Assembly: GCA_934281605.1 (NCBI GenBank)
Contig: CAKQXD010000005.1
Span: 1 to 64,000, forward strand
Length of the DNA: 64,000 bases
Origin: an uncultured Clostridia bacterium
GTDB lineage: Bacteria > Bacillota > Clostridia > Peptostreptococcales > Anaerovoracaceae
Reading direction: 5' to 3'
Within the stretch, counting starts at the first letter, position 1; each line of letters starts with the position of its first letter. The notes under the pieces are model-generated. The model made no database searches and was not told the origin of the DNA. It was given only the letters and a program-made list of their open reading frames with translations. Shown piece by piece: positions 15,230-23,872 of this stretch. The position numbers and the translations under genes are program-made.

Positions 15230-16702
15230 ATGATTTCACAAACGTTTGTTGCAGAATATTTAAAGCTGTTTTTCCCGGATTACGAAAGCAGTCATCCGGA
15301 ACTTTTAGACATAATCAATGAGTTTGCAGAACCGTTTCTTCATGACATCATCGATAATTCCTATGATGGAATCTATATCACCGACGCATCGGGAAAAACG
15401 CTCCTGGTCAACAAGGCCTATGAGCGGATCTTTGACATTCCCCGTGAAAAACTGATTGGTCGATATATGAAAGATCTGGTCGCAGAGGGCATCCTCTCTA
15501 CCAGCGTGACCCAGGATGTAGTCGACAGCAGGGATGTCGTTACGCGAACCCAGACCAACTCCAATAATAAAGAAGTTTTTATCACCGGAAATCCGGTCTT
15601 CGACGAGGATGGTAATGTCCACCACGTCATCACCAACGTCCGGGACATCACCGAGCTGATCAGCCTGAACAAAAAACTGCAGGCACAGATGGATCGTGCC
15701 GATCTCTACCAGAGCCAGCTGATGCAGGAATCATCCGATAAAAATATCGTCTGCGGCAGCGAAGAATTCTCCGCCGTTCTGACGATGGCCCAAAAGATCT
15801 CCCGCATGGATTCCACCGTGCTGATCCTGGGAGAGACAGGCGTCGGCAAAGAGATCGTCGCCCAGTACATCCACAAGCACAGTATGCGGGAAGGCAAACC
15901 GTATATCAAGATCAACTGCGGCGCAATCCCGCAGAATCTGCTGGAATCAGAACTCTTCGGCTACGTTCCGGGAGCATTCACCGGAGCTAGCGCCAAGGGC
16001 AAGCCCGGCATGTTCGAACTGGCCGATACCGGCACTCTGTTCCTGGATGAGATTGGAGAACTGCCGATCAACCTCCAGTCGGCCCTCTTGCGGGTTCTGC
16101 AGGATCGAGAAGTTACCCGGGTCGGCGGACAGAAGAGCAAAAAAGTCGACGTTCGCATCGTCGCCGCCACCAACCGCAATCTGGAAGAAATGATCGAAGA
16201 AGGAACCTTCCGAAGCGATCTATATTATCGCCTCAATGTGGTGTCCATCAACATCCCGCCGCTGCGGGACCGCAAAGGCGATATCCCCGATCTGGCAGAA
16301 AAAACACTGGCTGATCTCAACCAGAAATACGGCATCCACAAGATCATGTCCCAGCATTTTATCCAGTATCTGCTGCGCTGCGACTGGCCTGGAAACATCC
16401 GCGAACTGAAGAACTTCATCGAAAAACAGTTCGTCCTGTCCGACGACGACATACTGGATGCACCCCTGACCCCGGCCTTTTCAGAAAAACAGGAATCTCG
16501 TGAAGCGGAAGCCACAGCTGCAGAACCGGTGTCCGACACCCTCCCGACCTACGCCCAGGCCAAAGAAACCATGGAGAGTGATCTGATCCGCAGAGCCATG
16601 GAGCAGGGTGGTTCCACCTACAAGGCTGCCGCTCTTCTGGACATGAGCCAGCCGACGTTTTTCCGCAAATACAAGGAGCTGTTCCCCAACGGGATCCAGT
16701 AG
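15230..16702 (+). CDS. Sigma-54-dependent transcriptional activator, PAS-AAA+-Fis (second copy)
   Basis: A 490-residue enhancer-binding protein with a short N-terminal region, a PAS domain (about 40-155), an AAA+ domain (about 180-420) and a Fis-type helix-turn-helix (KAAALLDMSQPTFFRKY). Walker A GETGVGKE, GAFTGA and Walker B GTLFLDEIGE are all intact. ATG at 15230 is preferred to the upstream GTG at 15221, because the AGGTGAGGA overlapping that GTG is well placed as its ribosome binding site. It is very similar to the activator at 5751, including the recognition helix (SQPTF-RKY), so the two may share or compete for binding sites. Confidence 0.93.
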   Translation: MISQTFVAEYLKLFFPDYESSHPELLDIINEFAEPFLHDIIDNSYDGIYITDASGKTLLVNKAYERIFDIPREKLIGRYMKDLVAEGILSTSVTQDVVDSRDVVTRTQTNSNNKEVFITGNPVFDEDGNVHHVITNVRDITELISLNKKLQAQMDRADLYQSQLMQESSDKNIVCGSEEFSAVLTMAQKISRMDSTVLILGETGVGKEIVAQYIHKHSMREGKPYIKINCGAIPQNLLESELFGYVPGAFTGASAKGKPGMFELADTGTLFLDEIGELPINLQSALLRVLQDREVTRVGGQKSKKVDVRIVAATNRNLEEMIEEGTFRSDLYYRLNVVSINIPPLRDRKGDIPDLAEKTLADLNQKYGIHKIMSQHFIQYLLRCDWPGNIRELKNFIEKQFVLSDDDILDAPLTPAFSEKQESREAEATAAEPVSDTLPTYAQAKETMESDLIRRAMEQGGSTYKAAALLDMSQPTFFRKYKELFPNGIQ

Positions 16703-16710
16703 CAGGCATT

Positions 16711-16741
16711 AAAGCTGGCCGCGCACATCGCAGCCAGCTTT
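16711..16741 (+). terminator. Hairpin after the second activator gene
   Basis: AAAGCTGGC / GCCAGCTTT, a 9-bp stem, 9 bp beyond the activator stop, followed by a short T/C-rich stretch. A weak but plausible terminator. Confidence 0.55.
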
Positions 16742-16755
16742 CTCTTTGCAAAAAT

Positions 16756-16792
16756 AAAAGACGCCGGACTCTACAGCAGTTCGGCATCTTTT
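16756..16792. terminator. Bidirectional terminator between convergent units
   Basis: AAAAGACGCCG / CGGCATCTTTT (one mismatch) lies between the rightward activator gene and the leftward thiolase operon. A second 9-bp hairpin, GAAAAGAAG / CTTCTTTTC (16825-16847), stands between it and the crotonase stop. Confidence 0.65.
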
Positions 16793-16865
16793 ACTTTAAG
16801 GAAAGGTTCAAAATTATGTATTGTGAAAAGAAGTAATTCTTCTTTTCATGTCGTTATTTCGTTTT

Positions 16866-17645
16866 TTATTTATTTTTGAATTCAGCCGGACGCTTTTCTA
16901 CGAATGCCTTCATGCCTTCAACTCTGTCTTCGGATACGAATGTGCTCGTATAGGATTCCGCTTCGAACTGTACGCCAGTCTTCAGATCCGTGTTCAGTCC
17001 GTTGTTGATAGCAACCTTGGCCATCTTGATCGCGATCGGTGCTTTGCTCATGATGGTCTTAGCCAGCTTCTCTGCAGCTTCCATCAGCTCTTCTGCCGGT
17101 ACGACTTCCTGTACCAGACCGATGCGGTAAGCTTCCTGTGCGTCAATCATCTCTGCACTGTAGATCAGCTTCTTAGCCATGCCTTTGCCAACCAGACGCG
17201 GCAGTCTCTGTGTTCCGCCGTATCCAGGAATGATTCCCAGGTTTACTTCCGGCTGACCGAACTTAGCCTTTTCGGAAGCGATTCTGATGTCACATGCCAT
17301 AGCCAGTTCGTTTCCGCCGCCCAGAGCGAATCCGTTTACTGCAGCGATAACCGGCTTGTTGATCGTTTCGATCAGTTCCATTACCAGCTGACCCTGGATC
17401 GTCATGTCACGACCTTCTGTGCCGTTGAGTTCACTCATCTGTGCAATGTCAGCACCTGCGATGAAGGATCTGCCCTCTCCGGTCACGATCGCAACCTGTA
17501 CTTCGTCGTCCTTGTCAATGGCACGGAACACATCGTCCAGCTCCGTCAGAACCTCTGTGTTCAGAGCGTTCAGAGCTTTAGGACGGTTCATGGTAACGTA
17601 GCCGATACCGTCTTTCTTTTCAAAGATAATATTCTTATATTCCAT
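16866..17645 (-). CDS. crt: Enoyl-CoA hydratase / crotonase
   Basis: A 259-residue crotonase-fold enzyme of standard length. The oxyanion-hole segments (GADI near residue 64 and FALGGGNELAMACD) and both catalytic glutamates (the Glu of GGNEL and of GQPEVNLGIIPG) are present. It hydrates crotonyl-CoA to 3-hydroxybutyryl-CoA. It is the last gene of the SDR-dehydratase-thiolase-Hbd-Crt operon, 11 bp behind hbd. Together with Hbd and thiolase it would carry crotonyl-CoA to two acetyl-CoA, or act in reverse toward butyrate. Confidence 0.93.
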   Translation of the reverse strand: MEYKNIIFEKKDGIGYVTMNRPKALNALNTEVLTELDDVFRAIDKDDEVQVAIVTGEGRSFIAGADIAQMSELNGTEGRDMTIQGQLVMELIETINKPVIAAVNGFALGGGNELAMACDIRIASEKAKFGQPEVNLGIIPGYGGTQRLPRLVGKGMAKKLIYSAEMIDAQEAYRIGLVQEVVPAEELMEAAEKLAKTIMSKAPIAIKMAKVAINNGLNTDLKTGVQFEAESYTSTFVSEDRVEGMKAFVEKRPAEFKNK

Positions 17646-17656
17646 AGCGCACCTCG

Positions 17657-18511
17657 TTATTTCGAATAATCATAGACACCCTTGCCGGTCTTGACGCCAA
17701 GATGTCCAGCTCTTACCATTCTCCGCATCAGCGGCGCCGGTCTGTACTTAGGATCACCGTATTCATAGTACAACACATCCATAACTGCCAGCATAACGTC
17801 CCAGCCGATCATATCGCCTAATGCGAGAGGTCCCATCGGATGGTTGAGTCCGAACTTGCAGCCGTTGTCGATATCCTCAGCAGTACCTACGCCTTCTTCC
17901 AGCATGAATACCGCTTCGTTGATGAACGGGTCAACCAGTCTGTTTACGATGAATCCGCCCTTGTCGATTGCCTTTACTGGTACCTTTTCCAGCTGTTCAC
18001 CCAGAGCCAGAGCTGCCTGATAAGTTGTTTCAGACGTCTGCAGTCCCATTACGATCTCCAGCAGTTTCATGGCCGGTACCGGGTTGAAGAAGTGTGTTCC
18101 GATTACCTGATCCGGTCTTTCTGTTGCTGCTGCGATCTCTGTGATCGGCAGAGAAGATGTATTGGAAGCCAGAATTGCTTCCGGTTTACAGATCTTGTCT
18201 AACTGCTTAAAGATTCCCAGCTTGATGTCCTTGTTTTCCGATGCAGCTTCAATTACAAAATCAGCATCCTTAGCATCTTCCAGCGAGACTGTAGTTGTCA
18301 GGTTTGCAAGTGCTTCTTCCTTTGCCTCTTCCGTCATTCTGCCTTTTGTAACAGCCTTTTCCAGGCTCTTCTTGATTTTATTGTAGCCTTTGGCAACAAA
18401 TTCTTCATTGATGTCATTCATGATAACCTGAATGCCGTGTGTTGCCGCCGTCTGTGCGATTCCGGAGCCCATTGCTCCGGAACCTACGACATATAATTTT
18501 TTAACAGTCAT
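17657..18511 (-). CDS. hbd: 3-Hydroxybutyryl-CoA dehydrogenase
   Basis: A 284-residue NAD(P)-dependent 3-hydroxyacyl-CoA dehydrogenase. It has the Rossmann GSGAMGSGIAQ at residues 11-21, the catalytic-histidine region GTHFFNPVPAMKLLEIV and the C-terminal helical domain (GFIVNRLVDPFINEA). It interconverts 3-hydroxybutyryl-CoA and acetoacetyl-CoA. RBS GGAGG precedes the ATG, and thiolase lies 18 bp upstream. No electron-transfer flavoprotein or butyryl-CoA dehydrogenase is nearby, so oxidation to acetyl-CoA is a coherent reading of this operon. Confidence 0.94.
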   Translation of the reverse strand: MTVKKLYVVGSGAMGSGIAQTAATHGIQVIMNDINEEFVAKGYNKIKKSLEKAVTKGRMTEEAKEEALANLTTTVSLEDAKDADFVIEAASENKDIKLGIFKQLDKICKPEAILASNTSSLPITEIAAATERPDQVIGTHFFNPVPAMKLLEIVMGLQTSETTYQAALALGEQLEKVPVKAIDKGGFIVNRLVDPFINEAVFMLEEGVGTAEDIDNGCKFGLNHPMGPLALGDMIGWDVMLAVMDVLYYEYGDPKYRPAPLMRRMVRAGHLGVKTGKGVYDYSK

Positions 18512-18529
18512 CCTGATTCCTCCAAATTA

Positions 18530-19711
18530 TTATTCGCACAGTTCAAACATCATTGCCATAGCCTGTCCACCGCCGATACACAGGGAAGCGACTCCGTACT
18601 GAACCTTTCTTCTCTGCATTTCACGCATCAGCGTCAGACTGATTCTAGCTCCTGTACATCCTACTGCATGTCCCAGAGCAACTGCGCCGCCGTTTACGTT
18701 TACGATTTCCGGATCCAGCTTCAGATCCTGTACGCATGCTGCTGCCTGAGCGGCAAACGCTTCGTTCAGTTCGTAAAGACCTACGTCGTAACGGCTGATT
18801 CCAGTTTTCTTTTCCAGCTTTTCAATAGCGCTTACCGGTGCATATCCCATGATAGATGGACTGAGAGCTGTTGACGTTGCTGCAACATATTTAGCGATCG
18901 GCTTGTAACCCAGAGCCTTCGCCTTTTCTGCCGACATCATCAGCAGCACGCACGATCCGTCATTGATCGGGGAAGCATTTCCTGCTGTTACTGTTCCGCC
19001 TTCTTTAAAGATAGGCTTCAGTTTTGCAAAGTTTTCATATTTTGCGTCTTTTCTATATGTTTCATCGTGGTCAAATACGACTTCCTGTCCCTTTACCTTT
19101 GTTGTAATAGGCACGATATCATTGTCATATTTCCCCTCAGCCCATGCTTTTTCTGCTTTGTTATGGCTGTTTACAGCAAATCTGTCCTGCATTTCTCTTG
19201 TGATGCCGCACTTCTCAGCTACGTTTTCTGCTGTAATGCCCATGTGGTAGTTCATGAACGGGTCAACGAGTCCGTCATGAAGCATGCTGTCTTCGATCTT
19301 TCCAGGTCCCATTCTGTATCCAAATCTTGCTTTCGGCAGGATGTAAGGGATCGCACTCATGGTCTCGCATCCACCTGCGATTACGACTTCGTTGTCGCCA
19401 ACCTGGATGGACTGTGCTGCACACTGCATAGCCTTCATAGCTGTTGCACAGTTCTTGTTCGGTGTAAATGCCGGGATCGTATCCGGCAGACCTGCATAGA
19501 TACCGCACTGACGAGCCGGGTTAGCCTTGGTGCCTGCCTGGAAGTGAGTTCCGATAATCAGTTCATCGATATCTTCATGCTTGATTCCTGTTCTTTCAAC
19601 CAGCGCTTTTACACATTCTGCGCCGTGTACCGGTGCCGGAATTTTACTTAATGAGCCTCCGAACACGCCGGTAGCGGTTCTGACCCCCTCTACGATTACA
19701 ACTTCATTCAT
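18530..19711 (-). CDS. Acetyl-CoA C-acetyltransferase (thiolase)
   Basis: A 393-residue thiolase. The acylated cysteine is Cys88 (NKNCATAMKAMQ, in place of the usual C-S-G), the histidine lies in LGHAVGCTGAR, and the second cysteine is in SLCIGGGQAMAM. It cleaves acetoacetyl-CoA to two acetyl-CoA or runs the reverse condensation. It follows the dehydratase gene by 139 bp that contain a GC-rich hairpin (19808-19838), so expression of the distal half of the operon may be set separately. Confidence 0.93.
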   Translation of the reverse strand: MNEVVIVEGVRTATGVFGGSLSKIPAPVHGAECVKALVERTGIKHEDIDELIIGTHFQAGTKANPARQCGIYAGLPDTIPAFTPNKNCATAMKAMQCAAQSIQVGDNEVVIAGGCETMSAIPYILPKARFGYRMGPGKIEDSMLHDGLVDPFMNYHMGITAENVAEKCGITREMQDRFAVNSHNKAEKAWAEGKYDNDIVPITTKVKGQEVVFDHDETYRKDAKYENFAKLKPIFKEGGTVTAGNASPINDGSCVLLMMSAEKAKALGYKPIAKYVAATSTALSPSIMGYAPVSAIEKLEKKTGISRYDVGLYELNEAFAAQAAACVQDLKLDPEIVNVNGGAVALGHAVGCTGARISLTLMREMQRRKVQYGVASLCIGGGQAMAMMFELCE

Positions 19712-19807
19712 TGTTCTTCCTCCATTCTATGCTGCGGTCAAGTCCGCAGACTTTCTCTAAAATCATTTTTTACACCCGCATTTGCTAAACTTTAGATTAT
19801 ATCAGAG

Positions 19808-19838
19808 CATCACGCCGGTTGGTTAGTCCGGCGCGATG
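19808..19838 (-). repeat. GC-rich hairpin between dehydratase and thiolase genes
   Basis: An 11-bp stem with one mismatch (CATCACGCCGG / CCGGCGCGATG on the plus strand) and a 9-base loop. No T-tract follows on the minus strand, so it is more likely an mRNA-stability or attenuating element than a full terminator. Confidence 0.5.
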
Positions 19839-19850
19839 TAGTGATCGAAA

Positions 19851-21287
19851 CTATAATTTCACATGCGCCAGATCCATCGCGAACTGTTCTTTCTGTTCTA
19901 CGTTGGATTCTCTCAGGATCATTACCTTCATAGCCTGCGGAGAACCTGCACCGTGCATGGATTCTGCCAGAGCAGTACCACCGGACATGTTTTCCAGAAG
20001 TCTTGCGATCTTGATTCTGTCTCTTGCTGTGTACTCTTCGTTTCCTACGAAGAACTTCTCGATCCACTTGCCTGTTTCCGGATTGTTCAGATCCCATTCA
20101 TGAGGCAGTGTTGCGATAAATCCGCCGGCGATATCGTGGGCCAGTCTGGAGATCTCATACATATTTCTTGTGCAGTTGAGCTTGACTTCGTTAGCCAGTA
20201 ATGTATTTACATAGTAGCTGCCAGCTTCTTCCTTTACACCTTCATAGGAGCAAGCCAGGGAGCAGCAGTACATCGTTTCTGCCAGGTGGATCATCTCAGT
20301 CAGCTTATCCTTGATCAGGCTGTTCTTTCTCGTTCCGTTCATCTTGGCGATCATGGAAGTTGCACCGATGAGAACGTCGGAGTTACCAACCTTGCAGCCA
20401 CCGTAGTTCTGTCTGTGGTATGCTGCGAATCTAGCTACGTAGTCCTGTGCGAAATCAGTTTCGCCACACATGAATACTCTGTCCCAAGGAACGAATACGT
20501 GATCCAGAACTGTCAGCGTTTCGCCGCCTACGATAGCGTATTCGGAGTTACCAGTATCCAGGTCGCCCTGCAGTCTTCTCTGGTCGTTTGTCTGTCTTCC
20601 GAAGATGTGAGTGATACCTTCTGCATCTACTGGAACAGCACATGCGATCGCGTAGTCCTGGTCTCCTTCCAGCAGGTTTGTAGTAGGCAGGATCAGCATT
20701 TCGTGGGAGTTGGCCATACCAGTCATATGAGCCTTAGCACCGCAGATCACAACGCCGTCTTCTCTCTTTTCTACAACGTGTGTGAAGAGATCCGGGTCAG
20801 CCTGCTTGGACGGCTTCAGACTTCTGTTACCCTTAACGTCAGTCATAGCGCCTGCGATCATGAGATCGTTTTCCTGTACGTATGTCATCCACTTCTTGAA
20901 TCTTTCGTGGTAGTTTGTGCCGTACTTCTTGTCCATGTTGTAAGTCGTGATGAAAGTAGCGTTCATCGCATCGAATCCTACGCATCTCTGGAAGCATGTG
21001 CCAGTCTTCTGCGCGATCATTCTCATCATCTTTACTTTGTTTACCAGATCTTCAATGCTCTGGTGGATATGTGTGAAACGGTTTACCTTCTTGCCTGTCA
21101 GATGAGAAGTCGCTGTCATCAGGTTCTCATACATCGGATCGCAGGCCAGGTCGTATGTCATAGCTGCGGAATTTACGTGCGGCTTGATCATCGGGTGATC
21201 TACCACGCAGTCAATCTTTTCGCCCATGTAATAAATCGTTGGGTGGATCTTTCTTAAACTTTCCTTGTACTCATTTCCATTCATCAT
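19851..21287 (-). CDS. abfD: 4-Hydroxybutyryl-CoA dehydratase/vinylacetyl-CoA isomerase family protein
   Basis: A 478-residue flavin and [4Fe-4S] enzyme of the AbfD/HpaB family. All four cluster ligands known from the Clostridium aminobutyricum enzyme are at matching positions: Cys98 and Cys102 (GTCFQRCVGFDA), His291 and Cys298 (YHRQNYGGCKVG). The start (GNEYKESLRKI) and end (ESMHGAGSPQA) also match that enzyme. The family converts 4-hydroxybutyryl-CoA to crotonyl-CoA through a radical mechanism and is oxygen sensitive. It lies between an SDR and thiolase/hbd/crt, consistent with fermentation of 4-hydroxybutyrate or GABA. A related 4-hydroxyacyl-CoA substrate cannot be excluded. Confidence 0.88.
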   Translation of the reverse strand: MMNGNEYKESLRKIHPTIYYMGEKIDCVVDHPMIKPHVNSAAMTYDLACDPMYENLMTATSHLTGKKVNRFTHIHQSIEDLVNKVKMMRMIAQKTGTCFQRCVGFDAMNATFITTYNMDKKYGTNYHERFKKWMTYVQENDLMIAGAMTDVKGNRSLKPSKQADPDLFTHVVEKREDGVVICGAKAHMTGMANSHEMLILPTTNLLEGDQDYAIACAVPVDAEGITHIFGRQTNDQRRLQGDLDTGNSEYAIVGGETLTVLDHVFVPWDRVFMCGETDFAQDYVARFAAYHRQNYGGCKVGNSDVLIGATSMIAKMNGTRKNSLIKDKLTEMIHLAETMYCCSLACSYEGVKEEAGSYYVNTLLANEVKLNCTRNMYEISRLAHDIAGGFIATLPHEWDLNNPETGKWIEKFFVGNEEYTARDRIKIARLLENMSGGTALAESMHGAGSPQAMKVMILRESNVEQKEQFAMDLAHVKL

Positions 21288-21345
21288 TTTGTTTACTCTC
21301 CTTTTTTGCTAAAGCGGTTGATTTAATTGGTTATTATTGTATGAA

Positions 21346-22110
21346 TTAACAACAGAGGAATCCTCCGTCAACATATAATACCTGTCCGGTCACATAGTCT
21401 GACGCTTCCGATGCGAGGAACACTGCAGCTCCTGCCAGATCGGACGGCAGACCGAATTTTTTCTGTGGGATTCTTGCAAAGAGCTCAGCTCTGCGCTTTT
21501 CATCTGCAAAGAGCGGTGCTGTCATTTCGGTCTCATAGTATCCCGGTCCGATAGCGTTTACGTTGATGCCGTACTGCGCCCATTCGTTAGCCATAGCCTT
21601 GGTGATCTGCACGATCGCCCCCTTAGCGGCACAGTAGGAGATCATGTTCGGCAGTCCCAGCTGGCTTGTCAGCGAAGCGATGTTGATGATCTTGCCCTTG
21701 ATGCCCTTTTCTACCATCTGCTTTGCTACTGCCTGGCACATAAAGAATACGTACTTCAGCTGCGTATCCTGCACAATGTCCCAGTCGGCTTCTGTGAACT
21801 CCAGAGCGGAAAAACGCTTGTTGACGCCTGCTCCGTTAAACAGAATATCGATCTGTCCGAACTTATCGCAAACCTTTGCAACGAGGCCGTTGATGTTTTC
21901 TACCGATGTAATGTCCGTTGCAAAGCCTACCACGTTGGCGTTCCCAGTTTCCTGAGAGATCTTTGCAGCCGCATCATCCAGCTGTCCCTGGTTCCGGCTA
22001 ACCAGTACAACGTTGGCGCCTGCCTGCGCAAGTCCTGTCGCCATGCCGAAGCCCAGACCTTTGCTTCCTCCAACTACGATGGCAGTCTTTTCTTTTAACG
22101 AAAAATCCAT
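21346..22110 (-). CDS. Short-chain dehydrogenase/reductase
   Basis: A 254-residue classical SDR. It has the cofactor motif GGSKGLGFG (residues 14-22), the NAG-like motif (FNGAG), and the catalytic Ser/Tyr/Lys in IASLTSQLGL and YCAAK. The C-terminus (GQVLYVDGGF) is typical. It is the first gene of the 4-hydroxybutyryl-CoA dehydratase operon, so it could interconvert a semialdehyde and a hydroxyacid, or a hydroxyacyl and a ketoacyl compound. Known 4-hydroxybutyrate dehydrogenases in Clostridia are often iron-type ADHs, so this role is a guess. Confidence 0.85.
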   Translation of the reverse strand: MDFSLKEKTAIVVGGSKGLGFGMATGLAQAGANVVLVSRNQGQLDDAAAKISQETGNANVVGFATDITSVENINGLVAKVCDKFGQIDILFNGAGVNKRFSALEFTEADWDIVQDTQLKYVFFMCQAVAKQMVEKGIKGKIINIASLTSQLGLPNMISYCAAKGAIVQITKAMANEWAQYGINVNAIGPGYYETEMTAPLFADEKRRAELFARIPQKKFGLPSDLAGAAVFLASEASDYVTGQVLYVDGGFLCC

Positions 22111-22515
22111 ATGCTCCTCCTTTTTATCTTGACGGTTACATTCAGGAAAACCCTTTATTCTCCTGCTTTAGATATCCGACGAACTCTTCTCTCTAAAATC
22201 ATTTATCGGATACCTAAAAAAGGAGTACTAAATTAAGTTAAGAATGTTTCTTAAGTTAGTTTATTATGTTATGTATTTATAATTTATATTTACTTTTCCA
22301 ACATGTCATCCGAAGCTGCAGCCTGCGAAGATGCAGACTGCATACTCCGTGTTCATGACATACATGGATAAATGGAGACAAATTTGTTAGTTATTTCATT
22401 GTTTTATTTTAGGAACGCAGCTTTGCAGGAGTCCTGTCTGTTACGACTTACTCGAGTGTCCGCAGTGAATAAATGTAATAGCTTTCACAGCACTCCTCAA
22501 AGCATGTTCTTTATG
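22111..22515. other. Intergenic region before the SDR operon
   Basis: A 405-bp gene-free stretch. It holds the 17-bp palindrome at 22238-22254 (listed separately) and, on the minus strand, a possible TATAAA-type -10 near 22270. No sigma-54 element with GG-N10-GC spacing was found in it. Weak hairpins occur near the CoA-transferase stop (AGCAT/ATGCT at about 22500) but no convincing terminator, so read-through from the CoA-transferase gene is possible. Confidence 0.5.
22238..22254. promoter_or_regulatory. Palindromic operator candidate TTAAGAA-N3-TTCTTAA, site 1
   Basis: TTAAGAATGTTTCTTAA, perfect 7-bp arms with a 3-base centre, about 130 bp before the SDR start. The exact same 17 bp occurs in inverse orientation at 23873-23889, upstream of the CoA-transferase gene. 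Confidence 0.6.
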
Positions 22516-23712
22516 CTAAAAGATTTCTTTCTCTTTTAACTGCTGGATTTTGTCTTCATCAAGTCCAAGGACTTCTTTTAATATGTAATCGTTGTGTTCT
22601 CCAAGCAGCGGCGCTCTGTCAAAGCACAGTTCTGAGGTTTCGGAGAATTTCAACGGATTACCCGGATAAGTCACCTTGCCGAGTACCGGATGATCGATAT
22701 CCACCAGCATCTCTCTTGCTGCGATCTGCGGGTCTTTTACCAGATCGTCGATTCCCAGGATCGGGCCTACCGGAACCTTGGCGGCGTCCAGAACTTCTAC
22801 AGCTTCTTCTGCCGTACGCTGCATGGTCCATTTCTCGATTTCCGGATTCAATGTATCTTCATGAGCTTTTCTCAGGTGGTTTTCAGCGTATTCCGGCATC
22901 TCCAGAAGGTCTTCTCTGCCGATGGCCTTAGCCAGCTTGGTGAAGAGACCGTTGTTGGCGCAGGCGATGGCTACATAGCCGTCCTTGGTCCGGAACGTAT
23001 TGAACGGAGCGGAGCCCAGGTTGGCGTTGCCGTTTCTCGTCGGTGCTTCTCCTGTCAGGGTCTTCGTTACGACGAAGTTTTCCAGAACGGAGAATGCGGT
23101 ATCCATCATAGCCACGTCGATGAACTGTCCCTCGCCTGTCTCATCTCTGTGATGAACAGCCGCCATGATGGCGAATGCCATGTGGATGCCTGCGAGTGCA
23201 TCGACTACCGACGGTCCTACTTTGTAAGGCTTGCCGTTTCTTTCACCAGTCAAAGACATGAACCCGCCCATTGCCTGGCAGACAACGTCGTATGCCGGCT
23301 TTTTCTTATATGGTCCCGTCTGTCCGAATCCGGAGATGGAACCGTAGATCAGTTTCGGGTTGCGTTCCTTCAGATCGTTGTATCCGATTCCCAGACGATC
23401 CACAACGCCCGGCGAAAAGTTTTCTACTACGATGTCAGCCCATTCAGCCAGATCTTTTATAACTTCTACAGCCTCCGGCGCTTTCAGATCCAGGGACAGG
23501 CTCTTTTTGTTTCTGTTGAAGTAAGCGAAGTATCCGCTTTCATCATTTTTCATCGGTGCGAAGAAATGAGTTTCATCTCCTACACCTTTTCGTTCTACTT
23601 TTATGATATCGGCTCCCAGGTCGCCCAGCATCATGGTGCAGTACGGACCGGAGTATACTCTTGTAAAATCTAAAACTTTTAATCCCTGAAGTGGTTTCTT
23701 GCAATCTGTCAT
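22516..23712 (-). CDS. Family III CoA-transferase (CaiB/BaiF family)
   Basis: A 398-residue class III CoA-transferase. The N-terminus (LQGLKVLDFTRVYSGPYCTM) and the catalytic aspartate (Asp171 in VGPSVVDALAG) fit the CaiB/Frc/BaiF family, which moves CoA between carboxylic acids. It has a textbook sigma-54 promoter (23771-23787), two TATTCA-N4-TGAATA dyads and one TTAAGAA palindrome upstream. It is placed directly ahead of the SDR/dehydratase operon and is the natural candidate for activating 4-hydroxybutyrate or a similar acid as its CoA ester. Confidence 0.9.
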   Translation of the reverse strand: MTDCKKPLQGLKVLDFTRVYSGPYCTMMLGDLGADIIKVERKGVGDETHFFAPMKNDESGYFAYFNRNKKSLSLDLKAPEAVEVIKDLAEWADIVVENFSPGVVDRLGIGYNDLKERNPKLIYGSISGFGQTGPYKKKPAYDVVCQAMGGFMSLTGERNGKPYKVGPSVVDALAGIHMAFAIMAAVHHRDETGEGQFIDVAMMDTAFSVLENFVVTKTLTGEAPTRNGNANLGSAPFNTFRTKDGYVAIACANNGLFTKLAKAIGREDLLEMPEYAENHLRKAHEDTLNPEIEKWTMQRTAEEAVEVLDAAKVPVGPILGIDDLVKDPQIAAREMLVDIDHPVLGKVTYPGNPLKFSETSELCFDRAPLLGEHNDYILKEVLGLDEDKIQQLKEKEIF

Positions 23713-23770
23713 CTTGCTTCGTCCTCCAACTTTACTTTGTTACCATGTTTTCCTTGATGCCCCTATATAG

Positions 23771-23787
23771 AGCAACACGCGTGCCAA
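23771..23787 (-). promoter_or_regulatory. Sigma-54 (-24/-12) promoter of the CoA-transferase gene
   Basis: The minus strand reads TTGGCACGCGTGTTGCT, a full match to YTGGCACGN4TTGCW. The predicted start of transcription leaves a leader of about 45 bases. Confidence 0.92.
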
Positions 23788-23872
23788 CATTCTTCATTCT
23801 TTTTCTACTTTTTTCGATATTTTTCTTAAAACATTGAAATTTCAACATTTATCTCGCATCATTTTTTTAAAT

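Noticed and set aside
22690..23673. Long plus-strand frames opposite the CoA-transferase, AbfD-like and AsnRS genes
   Set aside because: They are complements of well-supported genes, lack ribosome binding sites and have no recognisable motifs.
10273..23712. A bile-acid-inducible (bai)-like operon, because of SnoaL-like (BaiE/BaiI fold), MFS (BaiG), SDR (BaiA) and CaiB/BaiF CoA-transferase genes together
   Set aside because: No BaiB-type ligase or BaiCD/BaiH flavoenzymes are present, the genes fall into separate transcription units, and the same region contains a 4-hydroxybutyryl-CoA dehydratase set that explains the CoA-transferase better.
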